DNA of 64,000 bases from NCBI RefSeq assembly GCF_007845645.1, contig NZ_VCQV01000001.1, forward strand, positions 62,001 to 126,000, read 5' to 3'. The stretch comes from Leekyejoonella antrihumi. GTDB lineage: Bacteria > Actinomycetota > Actinomycetes > Actinomycetales > Dermatophilaceae. Shown here piece after piece: positions 48,968 to 56,490 of the stretch; position 1 is the first letter of the stretch, and the number at the start of each line of letters is the position of its first letter. Made by a program: the position numbers and the translations under genes. The notes below the pieces were generated by a model. That model was given only the letters and a program-made list of their open reading frames with translations. It did not search any database and was not told where the DNA came from.

Positions 48968-50247
48968 GCGGTTGCCTCCAGAATTGCGGCGACGCCCTGG
49001 CCACCCGCGGCACAGATGGAGATCAGTCCGCGGCCAGAGCCCTTCTCATGCAGCATCTTGGCCAGCGAGGCGACGATCCGCCCACCCGTGGCCGCAAACG
49101 GGTGGCCGGCGGCTAGGGACGACCCGTTGACGTTCAGCTTGTCCCGGTCGATCGGCCCGAGTGGCTCGTCCAGGCCGAGTCGCTGCTTGCAGAACTCGGG
49201 GCTCTCCAGCGCCGCGAGGTGGCACAGCACGGTCGAGGCGAAGGCCTCGTGGAACTCGTAGAAGTCGAAGTCCTGCAGGGACAGGTTGTTGCGCTTCAGC
49301 AGCCGGGCGATGGCATACGGCGGTGCCATCAGCAGGCCCTCGTCGCCGTGCACGTAGTCGACCGCGGCCGCCTCACCGTCCACGAACCGGGCAAGCGGTG
49401 TCAGGCCGCGCTCCTGGGCCCACTCCTGGCTGCCCAGCAGCACGGCCGAGGCGCCGTCGGTCAGTGGGGTGGAGTTGGCGGCGGTCATCGTGGCGGCCGG
49501 ATCGCCCTTGCCGAACGCGGGCTTCAGCTTGGCGAGCTTCTCGACCGTGCTGTCGGCACGCAGGTTGTTGTCGCGGGTAAGGCCCAGGTAGGGAGTCACC
49601 AGGTCGTCGAAGAAGCCGCGGTCGTACGCCGCCGCGAGGTTCTGATGGCTGCGCACGGCGAGCTCGTCCTGCGCCTCGCGGGTGATCCCCCACTCCTTGG
49701 TGGTGATCGCCTGGTGGTCACCCATGGCCAGGCCGGTGCGCGGCTCGGCGTTCTTCGGCTGCTCGGGGGCGAGCTGACCCGGCCGGATCTTGGCGAGCGC
49801 CTTCAGCCGCTGCTGCGGAGTCTTGGCGTAGTTGACCTTCATCAGCGTCTTGCGCAGGTCGTCGTTGACTGCCAGCGGCGCGTCCGAGGTGGTGTCGCTG
49901 CCTCCCGCGATGCCGGACTCGATCTGGCCGAGCCGGATCTTGTTGGCGACCAGGATCGCTGCCTCGAGGCCGGTGCCACAGGCCTGCTGGATGTCGTAGG
50001 CAGGGGTGTGCGGGTCGAGGTGCGAGCCGAGCACCGCCTCTCGGGTCAGGTTGAAGTCGCGCGAGTGCTTGATCACGGCGCCGGCGACAACCTCGCCGAG
50101 GCGCTCGCCGCCCAGACCGAAGCGGGCGACCAGACCCTCGATGGTCGTGGTCAGCAGGTCCTGGTTGGACGCCTTCAGATATTTGCCGCCCGAACGGGCG
50201 AATGGGATGCGGTTTCCGCCGATGACGTATGCGTCACGTTGGCTCAT
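48964..50247 (-). CDS. Acetyl-CoA acetyltransferase (thiolase, FadA2-like)
   Basis: 427 residues. Thiolase catalytic Cys90 is in QQACGTGLEA, with HEAFA, the His of GHPFAATGGR and the second Cys in SICAAGGQG. It cleaves or condenses 3-oxoacyl-CoA. The ATG at 50247 (MSQRDAYVIGGNRIPFARS) has GGAGGG 4-5 nt upstream; the longer in-frame start is rejected. It is the first gene of the leftward fadA2-fabG4-htdX operon and divergent from the TetR gene. Confidence 0.93.
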   Translation of the reverse strand: MSQRDAYVIGGNRIPFARSGGKYLKASNQDLLTTTIEGLVARFGLGGERLGEVVAGAVIKHSRDFNLTREAVLGSHLDPHTPAYDIQQACGTGLEAAILVANKIRLGQIESGIAGGSDTTSDAPLAVNDDLRKTLMKVNYAKTPQQRLKALAKIRPGQLAPEQPKNAEPRTGLAMGDHQAITTKEWGITREAQDELAVRSHQNLAAAYDRGFFDDLVTPYLGLTRDNNLRADSTVEKLAKLKPAFGKGDPAATMTAANSTPLTDGASAVLLGSQEWAQERGLTPLARFVDGEAAAVDYVHGDEGLLMAPPYAIARLLKRNNLSLQDFDFYEFHEAFASTVLCHLAALESPEFCKQRLGLDEPLGPIDRDKLNVNGSSLAAGHPFAATGGRIVASLAKMLHEKGSGRGLISICAAGGQGVAAILEATA

Positions 50248-50368
50248 GGGACCCTCCACAGTGTCGAACGACGCCCTTCGTGAGGGCTCATGTTGAGGTG
50301 AGTCGCACCAGCAACCTGACCGGGGAAAACCTTCATCGGCCGGCGGGCAACTCACCATTTACCGATAC

Positions 50369-50405
50369 CGAGAGTAGCAGGTACACCCAGTTTCGGATAC
50401 TCTCG
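50369..50405. promoter_or_regulatory. Candidate TetR operator in the divergent promoter region
   Basis: Inverted arms CGAGAGTA (50369-50376) and TACTCTCG (50398-50405) lie in the 164-bp gap between the thiolase and TetR genes. The right arm contains TACTCT, which is the probable -10 of the TetR gene, 8 nt before its ATG. Binding here would repress tetR and possibly the divergent thiolase operon. The assignment is inferred. Confidence 0.45.
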
Positions 50406-50411
50406 TGGACC

Positions 50412-51155
50412 ATGGACGTGACGGAAGACGGTGCGGTGACCGGCCCTCGAGTGGACGGTCGACACACCCGCTGGACGCAACACCGTCAGACGCGCCGACG
50501 AGAGCTCACCGAGGCTGCCATCGTCGCCATCCGCAAGCACGGCGCCACGGTCGGCATGGACGAGATCGCCGCACAGGCCGGCACCAGCAAGACCGTGATC
50601 TACCGGCATCTCGGAGACCGTCTCGGCCTCTATCTTGCCGTCTGCGAGGCGGTGGATGCGCAGATCATGTCCGATCTGCGCCAGGCCTTGTCACCGCAGA
50701 TTGCCCCGTCCGCGGGGGCCTCCCACCCGGCCGAGAGCCTCCTGGGCCGCAACCTGCACGAGGTGCTCATGGCGGTCATCGACGCCTACCTGCACCTGGT
50801 CGAGCGCGACCCGGAGGTCTACCGGTTCGTCGTCCGACGGCCGCTGCTGGGCGTGCCGCCGGAGTCCGATCCGGTGGTCGGCCTGACCAACGCGATCGCC
50901 GACACCCTCACCCAGATATTCAGCACCGCGCTCACCACCGCCGACAAGGACCCGGCACCCGCGGCAACCTGGGCTCACGGGCTGATCGGGTTGGTCCGCG
51001 CGGCCGCGGACCGGTGGCTGGGCAACCCCGCTCGCGAACCACGCGAGGTGATTGTCCGGCACCTGGCGGACTTTGCCGCCGTCGGACTGACCGGCGTCCT
51101 CGCGCCGCAGAAGGCAGGCCGTCCGAGCGAAAACGACCCCGAGAGAAAATGGTGA
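50412..51155 (+). CDS. TetR-family transcriptional regulator
   Basis: 247 residues. The HTH (about 30-75) reads RRELTEAAIVAIRKHGATVG, MDEIAAQAGTSKTVIYRHLGD. A helical ligand-binding domain follows, with YLHLVERDPEVYRFVVRRPL. The position between a thiolase operon and an acyl-CoA oxidase-like gene suggests a fatty acyl-CoA sensor, as for FadR/KstR-type regulators. The ATG at 50412 has no SD and follows TACTCT by 8 nt (leaderless). It ends 4 bp before the acyl-CoA dehydrogenase start. Confidence 0.9.
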   Translation: MDVTEDGAVTGPRVDGRHTRWTQHRQTRRRELTEAAIVAIRKHGATVGMDEIAAQAGTSKTVIYRHLGDRLGLYLAVCEAVDAQIMSDLRQALSPQIAPSAGASHPAESLLGRNLHEVLMAVIDAYLHLVERDPEVYRFVVRRPLLGVPPESDPVVGLTNAIADTLTQIFSTALTTADKDPAPAATWAHGLIGLVRAAADRWLGNPAREPREVIVRHLADFAAVGLTGVLAPQKAGRPSENDPERKW

Positions 51156-51159
51156 CCCG

Positions 51160-53082
51160 ATGAGTGAACAGTCCGTAGCCATCGACGAGCTCCGCCACCT
51201 GCTCGACGGCCACTGGGAGGACCTGAGGCAGCGAGCACGCACCGACCTCGAACCCGAGTGGGCACTCGGCGAGCCCGGGGAGCCGGTCGAGGCTCAGCGT
51301 GAGCGGGTGCACCGGCAGCTGCTGGAGCTCGCGAAGCGCGACTACGGACGAATCGGTTTCCCGCGGGCCTACGGCGGGACCCTCGACTACGGCGCATCGT
51401 GCGTGATGTTCGAGATGCAGGCCTACGGAGATCTCTCGCTGGTGGTGAAGACCGGCGTGCAGTTCGGGCTGTTCGGTGGCGCAGTCGCCCGCCTCGGCAC
51501 CGAGCGGCATCACCAGGCCTACCTCGAGGACATCATGACGGCCAGGCTGCTCGGCTCCTTCGCGATGACCGAGGAGGGACACGGCAGCAATGTGCAGCAG
51601 CTGGAGACGACCGCCACCTATGACCCCGACACCCAGGAGCTGGTGATCACCTCGCCGACACCGTCGTCGAAGAAGACCTACATCGGCAACGCCGCCCGCG
51701 ACGGTCGAATGGCCGTCGTATTCGCCCAGCTGGTGACCGGTGCCGAGAACCACGGCGTGCACGCGATTCTCGTGCCCGTGCGCGACGCAGGCGGCAATGC
51801 GCTGCCCGGCGTCACGATCGGTGACAACGGCGTGAAGGCCGGCCTGCCCGGGGTGGACAACGGCACGTTCAGCTTCGATGAGGTCCACGTGCCCAAGGAC
51901 AACCTGCTGAACGCCTTTGGCGACATCGGCGACGACGGGATCTACGTCTCGCACATCGAGGGCAAGAACGCGCGGTTCTTCACCATGCTCGGCACCCTGG
52001 TGCGCGGGCGGGTATGCGTCGGTGGCGGCTCGGGGTCCGCCGCCAAGAAGGCGCTGGCCATAGCCGTGCGGTACGGCGCCCAGCGCCGGCAGTTCGAGGC
52101 GCCCGGGTCGGATGACGAGATCGTCGTCCTCGACTACCTCGCACACCAGCGCAAGCTGCTCCCCCGCCTGGCGAAGTCCTACGCGCTGAGCCTTGCGCAG
52201 AACGCGGTGACCGAGCGGTTGCAGGAGCTGCACGGCACGCCCCGGCCGGAGGGCCAGGAGGAGGATAAGGTCGCGCAGCGCGAGCTGGAGAGCCGGGTCG
52301 CCGGCCTCAAGGCGGTGACCACCTGGCATGCGCTTGACACGATCCAGGCGTGTCGGGAGGCCTGCGGTGGCGCCGGCTACATGGCCGAGAACCAGCTCGC
52401 CCAGATGCGCGCGGACGTCGACGTCTTCACCACGTTCGAGGGTGACAACACGGTCCTGTTGCAGCTGGTCGCGAAGGGGCTGCTCACCGAATACCAGTCC
52501 ATGTGGGGTGATCTGGATGTCACCGAGATGGTCGGCATGGTGACCCGCCAGGTCGCCGAAGGCCTCGTGGAGCGGACGACGGGCCGTGCCGGGTTGCAGC
52601 GGCTGGTGGACGCTGCCAAGGGTCGCGACGACGAGTCGGCGATGGACGACCGCGGCTGGCAGTTGTCCATGTTCGAGCAGCGGGCCGACCACACGCTGGA
52701 GACCGTGGGTCTGCGGTTGCGCAAGGCGACCAAGGACAACGCGTTCGAGCTGTTCAACGGGGCGCAGGATCACGTGCTGTTCGCCGCGCGAACGCATATC
52801 GACCGGTGCGTGATGGAGGCCGCGTGCGAGGCCGAGGACGGTATGGCCGACGGGCCCGCGAAGGACCTCTTCGGTCAGGTGCTGAGCCTGTATGCGCTCT
52901 CCTCGATCGAGGACGACCGCGCCTGGTTCCTCGAGCACGGACGGCTCACCACCACGCGATCTCGCTCGGTGACGGCCGCCGTGAACGACCTGTGCCGCGC
53001 CCTGCGGCCGCGTGCGCTCGACCTGGTCGATGCCTTCGCGATCCCCGACGCTCTGATCACCGCACCGATCGCCCAGCTCTGA
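51160..53082 (+). CDS. Acyl-CoA oxidase-like acyl-CoA dehydrogenase
   Basis: 640 residues, longer than classical ACADs (about 380) and matching the ACOX-like branch. FAD and substrate blocks are FAMTEEGHGSNVQQLETTA and CREACGGAGYMAENQLAQ, with RADVDVFTTFEGDNTVLLQL. The catalytic Glu427 lies in TTFEGDN, as in ACOX. It introduces the 2,3-double bond in acyl-CoA; whether electrons go to O2 or ETF cannot be told. The ATG at 51160 starts 4 bp after tetR, so it is probably TetR-controlled. Confidence 0.88.
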   Translation: MSEQSVAIDELRHLLDGHWEDLRQRARTDLEPEWALGEPGEPVEAQRERVHRQLLELAKRDYGRIGFPRAYGGTLDYGASCVMFEMQAYGDLSLVVKTGVQFGLFGGAVARLGTERHHQAYLEDIMTARLLGSFAMTEEGHGSNVQQLETTATYDPDTQELVITSPTPSSKKTYIGNAARDGRMAVVFAQLVTGAENHGVHAILVPVRDAGGNALPGVTIGDNGVKAGLPGVDNGTFSFDEVHVPKDNLLNAFGDIGDDGIYVSHIEGKNARFFTMLGTLVRGRVCVGGGSGSAAKKALAIAVRYGAQRRQFEAPGSDDEIVVLDYLAHQRKLLPRLAKSYALSLAQNAVTERLQELHGTPRPEGQEEDKVAQRELESRVAGLKAVTTWHALDTIQACREACGGAGYMAENQLAQMRADVDVFTTFEGDNTVLLQLVAKGLLTEYQSMWGDLDVTEMVGMVTRQVAEGLVERTTGRAGLQRLVDAAKGRDDESAMDDRGWQLSMFEQRADHTLETVGLRLRKATKDNAFELFNGAQDHVLFAARTHIDRCVMEAACEAEDGMADGPAKDLFGQVLSLYALSSIEDDRAWFLEHGRLTTTRSRSVTAAVNDLCRALRPRALDLVDAFAIPDALITAPIAQL

Positions 53083-53090
53083 CCCGCCAG

Positions 53091-53121
53091 CACCGGCCGC
53101 GCGTCCCTCGCGCGGCCGGTG
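53091..53121. terminator. Bidirectional terminator hairpin
   Basis: CACCGGCCGCGCG (53091-53103) and its exact inverse (53109-53121) with a 5-nt loop, lying in the 44-bp gap between the convergent acyl-CoA oxidase-like and gntP genes. Confidence 0.82.
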
Positions 53122-53126
53122 CCTCA

Positions 53127-54599
53127 TCAGACGATGGTGCCGATGATCAGCACGCAGATCAGGGCGACCACGGAGATCACCGTCTCCATCACCGACCAGG
53201 ACTTGATCGTCTGCCAGACCGTGAGACCGAAGTATTCCTTGACGAGCCAGAATCCGGCGTCGTTGACGTGGCTGAAGAACAGCGATCCGGAACCGACGGC
53301 AAGCACCAGCAACGCCAGGTGCGGCTGACTGAGGGTGTGCCCCAGGGGCTCCACGATGCCGGCAGCCGTGACCGTGGCCACCGTTGCCGAGCCGGTGGCC
53401 AGGCGGATGGCCACCGCCACCAGCCAGCCCAGCAGCAGCACCGACATGTTGGCATCCTTGGCGCAGTGCGCGATGACTTCGGAGACGCCGGAGTCGGACA
53501 GGACGGTCTTGAAGCCGCCGCCGGCGGCCACGATCAGCATGATCGAGGCGACCGGCGGCAGACCGGAGCCGAGCGACTGATGAATCTTGGCGCGCGGCAT
53601 ACCCGAGGCGCGGCCGACGGCCAGCATTGCCACGAGCACACCGGCGAGCAGCGCGACCGACGGTTCACCGATGAAGTCCACGAAGCTGCGGCCCCCGGTG
53701 CCGTCATCCAGGGTGAGGTCGCCGATCGCCTTGACCAGCATCAGCAGCACCGGCAGCACGACGCTGATGATCGCGCCGAAGAAGCTCGGCCGTCGGGTTG
53801 CGCCGGCAGCCCGCTGGGCGTCCGTCGCCGCGTCGGGCGCGTCGTCGGCGTCGGCGCCGTCCGTCACGGGCGGCGTGTCCGGATCGGCACCCGAACGGGC
53901 GACCCCATCGGCCCCGACATGCACCGGCACCAGTCGGTCCATCAGCGGTGCGAGCAGCGGTCCGGCGATGATCAGGGTGGGGACCGCGATGATCAGACCG
54001 AAGACCAGGGTGTAGCTCAGGGGTGCGTGCAACAGGGCGATCGCCGTCTCCGGGCCCGGGTGCGGCGGGACGAGCCCATGCAGGATCGACAGGCCCGCGA
54101 GCGCGGGGATGCCGACCTTCATCAGGGAGACACCGGTCTTGCGCGCCACGAGCAGGATGATCGGGACCAGGATGACGACGCCGATCTCGAAGAACATCGG
54201 CAGCCCGATGATCGCGGCGATCAGAGCCATCGCCCAGGGCAGCGTCTTGGGCCCGACTCGGTCGATGATGCTGTCGACGATCTGGTTGGCACCACCGGAG
54301 TCCGCCAGCAGCTTGCCGAGCATGGCTCCGAGGGCAATCAACAGACCCACCGACCCGAAGGTGGAACCGAGCCCGTCGACGAAGCTGTTGACAATGTCGC
54401 CGGGCGCCACTGCTGCGACCGCACCGAGCACGGCAGTGCCGACGATGAGGCCGATGAACGGGTGGAATCTGGCCCAGACGATGAGCAGGACGACCGTGGC
54501 GATACCCAGCAGCGCTGCGGCGATGAGTTGGCCGTTGCCGGCGCTGCTGAGCGGTTTGTCGCTCGCGGCGAGCAGCCCGAGGGCGTGGACGGCAGTCAT
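53127..54599 (-). CDS. gntP: GntP-family gluconate/organic acid permease
   Basis: 490 residues, about 12-14 TM helices. GntP hallmarks include GLIVGTAVLGAVAA, FGSVGLLIALGAMLGKLLAD, SGGANQIVD and ALSILHGLVPPHPGPE-like sequence (LSILHGLVPPHPGP). A ~45-residue acidic cytoplasmic loop (about 225-275) is longer than usual. It imports gluconate or a related sugar acid by proton symport; no kinase or regulator is adjacent to confirm the substrate. AGGAGGAA lies 7 nt before the ATG at 54599. It is divergent from the DMT transporter. Confidence 0.9.
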   Translation of the reverse strand: MTAVHALGLLAASDKPLSSAGNGQLIAAALLGIATVVLLIVWARFHPFIGLIVGTAVLGAVAAVAPGDIVNSFVDGLGSTFGSVGLLIALGAMLGKLLADSGGANQIVDSIIDRVGPKTLPWAMALIAAIIGLPMFFEIGVVILVPIILLVARKTGVSLMKVGIPALAGLSILHGLVPPHPGPETAIALLHAPLSYTLVFGLIIAVPTLIIAGPLLAPLMDRLVPVHVGADGVARSGADPDTPPVTDGADADDAPDAATDAQRAAGATRRPSFFGAIISVVLPVLLMLVKAIGDLTLDDGTGGRSFVDFIGEPSVALLAGVLVAMLAVGRASGMPRAKIHQSLGSGLPPVASIMLIVAAGGGFKTVLSDSGVSEVIAHCAKDANMSVLLLGWLVAVAIRLATGSATVATVTAAGIVEPLGHTLSQPHLALLVLAVGSGSLFFSHVNDAGFWLVKEYFGLTVWQTIKSWSVMETVISVVALICVLIIGTIV

Positions 54600-54688
54600 G
54601 ACGAGAATTCCTCCTGCAGTGACGGGGCAAGTTCGGGCAGGCTACGCCCGCCGAAGCGGCGATTCGCGCTTCTGATTGGGTGAGTCGC

Positions 54689-55555
54689 ATGTCAGGACAG
54701 GTGCTGGGTCTCATCCTCGCCGCGGCCCTGTTCCACGCCATCTGGAACATCACCGCCAAACGGGTCACGAGCGACGGCTACCCGTTCGTGTGGTGCTACG
54801 TCGCTGCGGGCGCTGTGATCTGGTTGCCGATCGGGATCGTGCTGCTGATCCGTTCCGGTGGCCCGTGGACGTGGTGGCTGCTCGTCGCACCGGCCGTGTC
54901 CGCGGTGCTGCACATCGCCTACTCGCTGACCCTGCAGACCGGGTATGCGCGTGCCGACCTCAGCGTCGTCTACCCCGTGGCGCGAGGAACGGGTCCACTG
55001 ATCACGATGGCCGTCGCCGTGCTCGCGCTGGGCGAGCGTCCCGGCTGGTTCGCCGTCGGCGGCGGGATGCTCGTGATCCTGGGCGTCGTCATTGTCGCAG
55101 CCGGAACGCGGGGGCACGCAACGAGCGCGCAGCGCGCCATCACCGGTCTGCAGTACGGCGGCGCGACCGGGTGCGCGATCGCCGCCTACACCCTGTGGGA
55201 CGACCATGGCATGACCGCCCTGGCGCTGGCCCCGATCCCCTACTTCTCGCTCAATACCGCCTTCGAAGCGCTCCTGTTGTCGCCCGGCCTGCGTCGGCAC
55301 CCACCGGTCCTGAACACCCTCCGTCGACACTGGCGTGAGGTGCTGACGGTGGGAGTGCTCTCCCCGCTCGCCTACATCCTGGTGCTTCAGGCCATGCGGA
55401 CCACGTCGGTGGCGCTGGTCGCACCGGCCCGTGAGAGCAGCATCGTGGTCGGCTCCCTGCTTGCCTGGTGGCTCTTCAAGGAGCCCAACCCCCTGCGGCG
55501 TCTGCTCGGGGCGGCGGTGGTGCTGGCCGGGATCGCGCTGATCGTCCGGGTCTGA
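54689..55555 (+). CDS. EamA/DMT-superfamily transporter
   Basis: 288 residues from the ATG at 54689 (GTG at 54680 adds three residues and is possible; GGTGAG precedes the ATG). Ten hydrophobic helices in two EamA halves, with a conserved YPVARGTGPLITM at the end of the first half and VAPARESSIVVGSLLAWWLFKE in the second. Members export amino acids or other metabolites; the substrate is unknown. It is convergent with the hypothetical gene at 55739. Confidence 0.84.
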   Translation: MSGQVLGLILAAALFHAIWNITAKRVTSDGYPFVWCYVAAGAVIWLPIGIVLLIRSGGPWTWWLLVAPAVSAVLHIAYSLTLQTGYARADLSVVYPVARGTGPLITMAVAVLALGERPGWFAVGGGMLVILGVVIVAAGTRGHATSAQRAITGLQYGGATGCAIAAYTLWDDHGMTALALAPIPYFSLNTAFEALLLSPGLRRHPPVLNTLRRHWREVLTVGVLSPLAYILVLQAMRTTSVALVAPARESSIVVGSLLAWWLFKEPNPLRRLLGAAVVLAGIALIVRV

Positions 55556-55570
55556 TCGTCCGGGTCTGGT

Positions 55571-55663
55571 GTGGTTGCGTCGGACCGGGAGCGCCTCACG
55601 GCGCAGGGCCGCTCGTAGCGGCTGAATTCGGGACCCGGGGCTGCCGCGGTCCGACGCAACCAC
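55571..55663. repeat. 93-bp element with perfect 17-bp terminal inverted repeats
   Basis: GTGGTTGCGTCGGACCG (55571-55587) and its exact inverse (55647-55663) flank 59 bp containing a further GCCGCT/AGCGGC hairpin. It sits between convergent genes. It is either a large bidirectional terminator or a MITE-like element; no clear target-site duplication is visible. Confidence 0.7.
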
Positions 55664-55738
55664 TTCACACTAACGGCAACGTCGGCCGGATTTGTTCCCC
55701 GTGCGACCCGTGATCTTGTGTGTCGGGCGACTCTGCGG

Positions 55739-56377
55739 CTACTCGAGCCGCCCGGATCGCCACAGCGCCGCCGACCGGGTCAGGTCCCGTGCCGTGGTCA
55801 GGAGCGCCGATGCGCTGATGGTCTGCGCGGCGGCCCCACGGGCGTCGAGGGCGTCCCGTTCGTCCGCGCGGTGCGCCCGGCCTACCGAGATGACCTGGCA
55901 GAAGGCCGCCGCGCGGTCCAGGGCAACCCCCAGGTCCCCTTCGAAGACGCCGGTGAGGATGCTGTCGGTCATCGCCTTGATTGCCTCCGGGGTGGGCGGT
56001 TCGGCGGCACCGGCGACGGCGTGGGGGGCGTCGGCGTGCAGGCGCCCCTCCTCGTAGTCCTTGGCCGCATCCACCGGCGCTCGCTGCACCCACTCGCGCA
56101 ACGTGTACAGGCGCCAGAGCGCACCCGGCAGGCTGACCGCAGGGCGGTCCGCCCACAGCTGCGCCACGGTCGGCATACCCAGCTCGTCGACCAGCGTCAC
56201 CAGCCTTCTGGTGATCTCCGGGTCCCGCGCCGCGCGTCCTCGACCGACCAGGACGGCGGCGGTCTGGTGCGCCGCCTCGGACACCTGCGCCGGGTCCAGC
56301 TGGCCCGGCTGCGACTCGAGGTCGCGCGGATTCAGCATCACCGGGCGCCGGGGACGTCCTGGGGTCGTGTCGCTCAT
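55739..56377 (-). CDS. Conserved actinobacterial protein of unknown function
   Basis: 212 residues, soluble, largely helical. Notable blocks are LVDELGMPTVAQLWADRPAVSLPGALWRLYTLREWVQRAP and AALWRSGRLE. The LWRLYxLREWV pattern recurs in an uncharacterised actinobacterial family (recalled). No catalytic motif is evident. GGAAGGAGA lies about 5 nt upstream of the ATG at 56377. A class B palindrome lies between its start and the helicase gene. Confidence 0.72.
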   Translation of the reverse strand: MSDTTPGRPRRPVMLNPRDLESQPGQLDPAQVSEAAHQTAAVLVGRGRAARDPEITRRLVTLVDELGMPTVAQLWADRPAVSLPGALWRLYTLREWVQRAPVDAAKDYEEGRLHADAPHAVAGAAEPPTPEAIKAMTDSILTGVFEGDLGVALDRAAAFCQVISVGRAHRADERDALDARGAAAQTISASALLTTARDLTRSAALWRSGRLE

Positions 56378-56415
56378 CGTCGTCTCCTTCCAGCGGCTCG
56401 TTCGAGCCTACTTTC

Positions 56416-56477
56416 CCCCGCCGAGTGGAGTAGTTGTACGTGCTCCGCTCGAGCACTATGTGCTCCACTCGGCGGGG
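56416..56477. repeat. Class B nested palindromic element (copy R5)
   Basis: 62 bp with perfect 15-bp outer arms, CCCCGCCGAGTGGAG (56416-56430) and CTCCACTCGGCGGGG (56463-56477). An inner hairpin GTGCT...AGCAC surrounds CTCGAG (56440-56456). It is 13 bp downstream of the leftward helicase stop. Same architecture and orientation as copy R2. Confidence 0.85.
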
Positions 56478-56490
56478 AGGGAGCGGGTGG

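Noticed and set aside
50932-53127. 731-codon frame antisense to the acyl-CoA oxidase-like gene, and a 625-codon frame (52806-54683) antisense to gntP
   Set aside because: Composition is His/Asp/Arg-rich without recognisable motifs, and they overlap real genes with clear catalytic residues.
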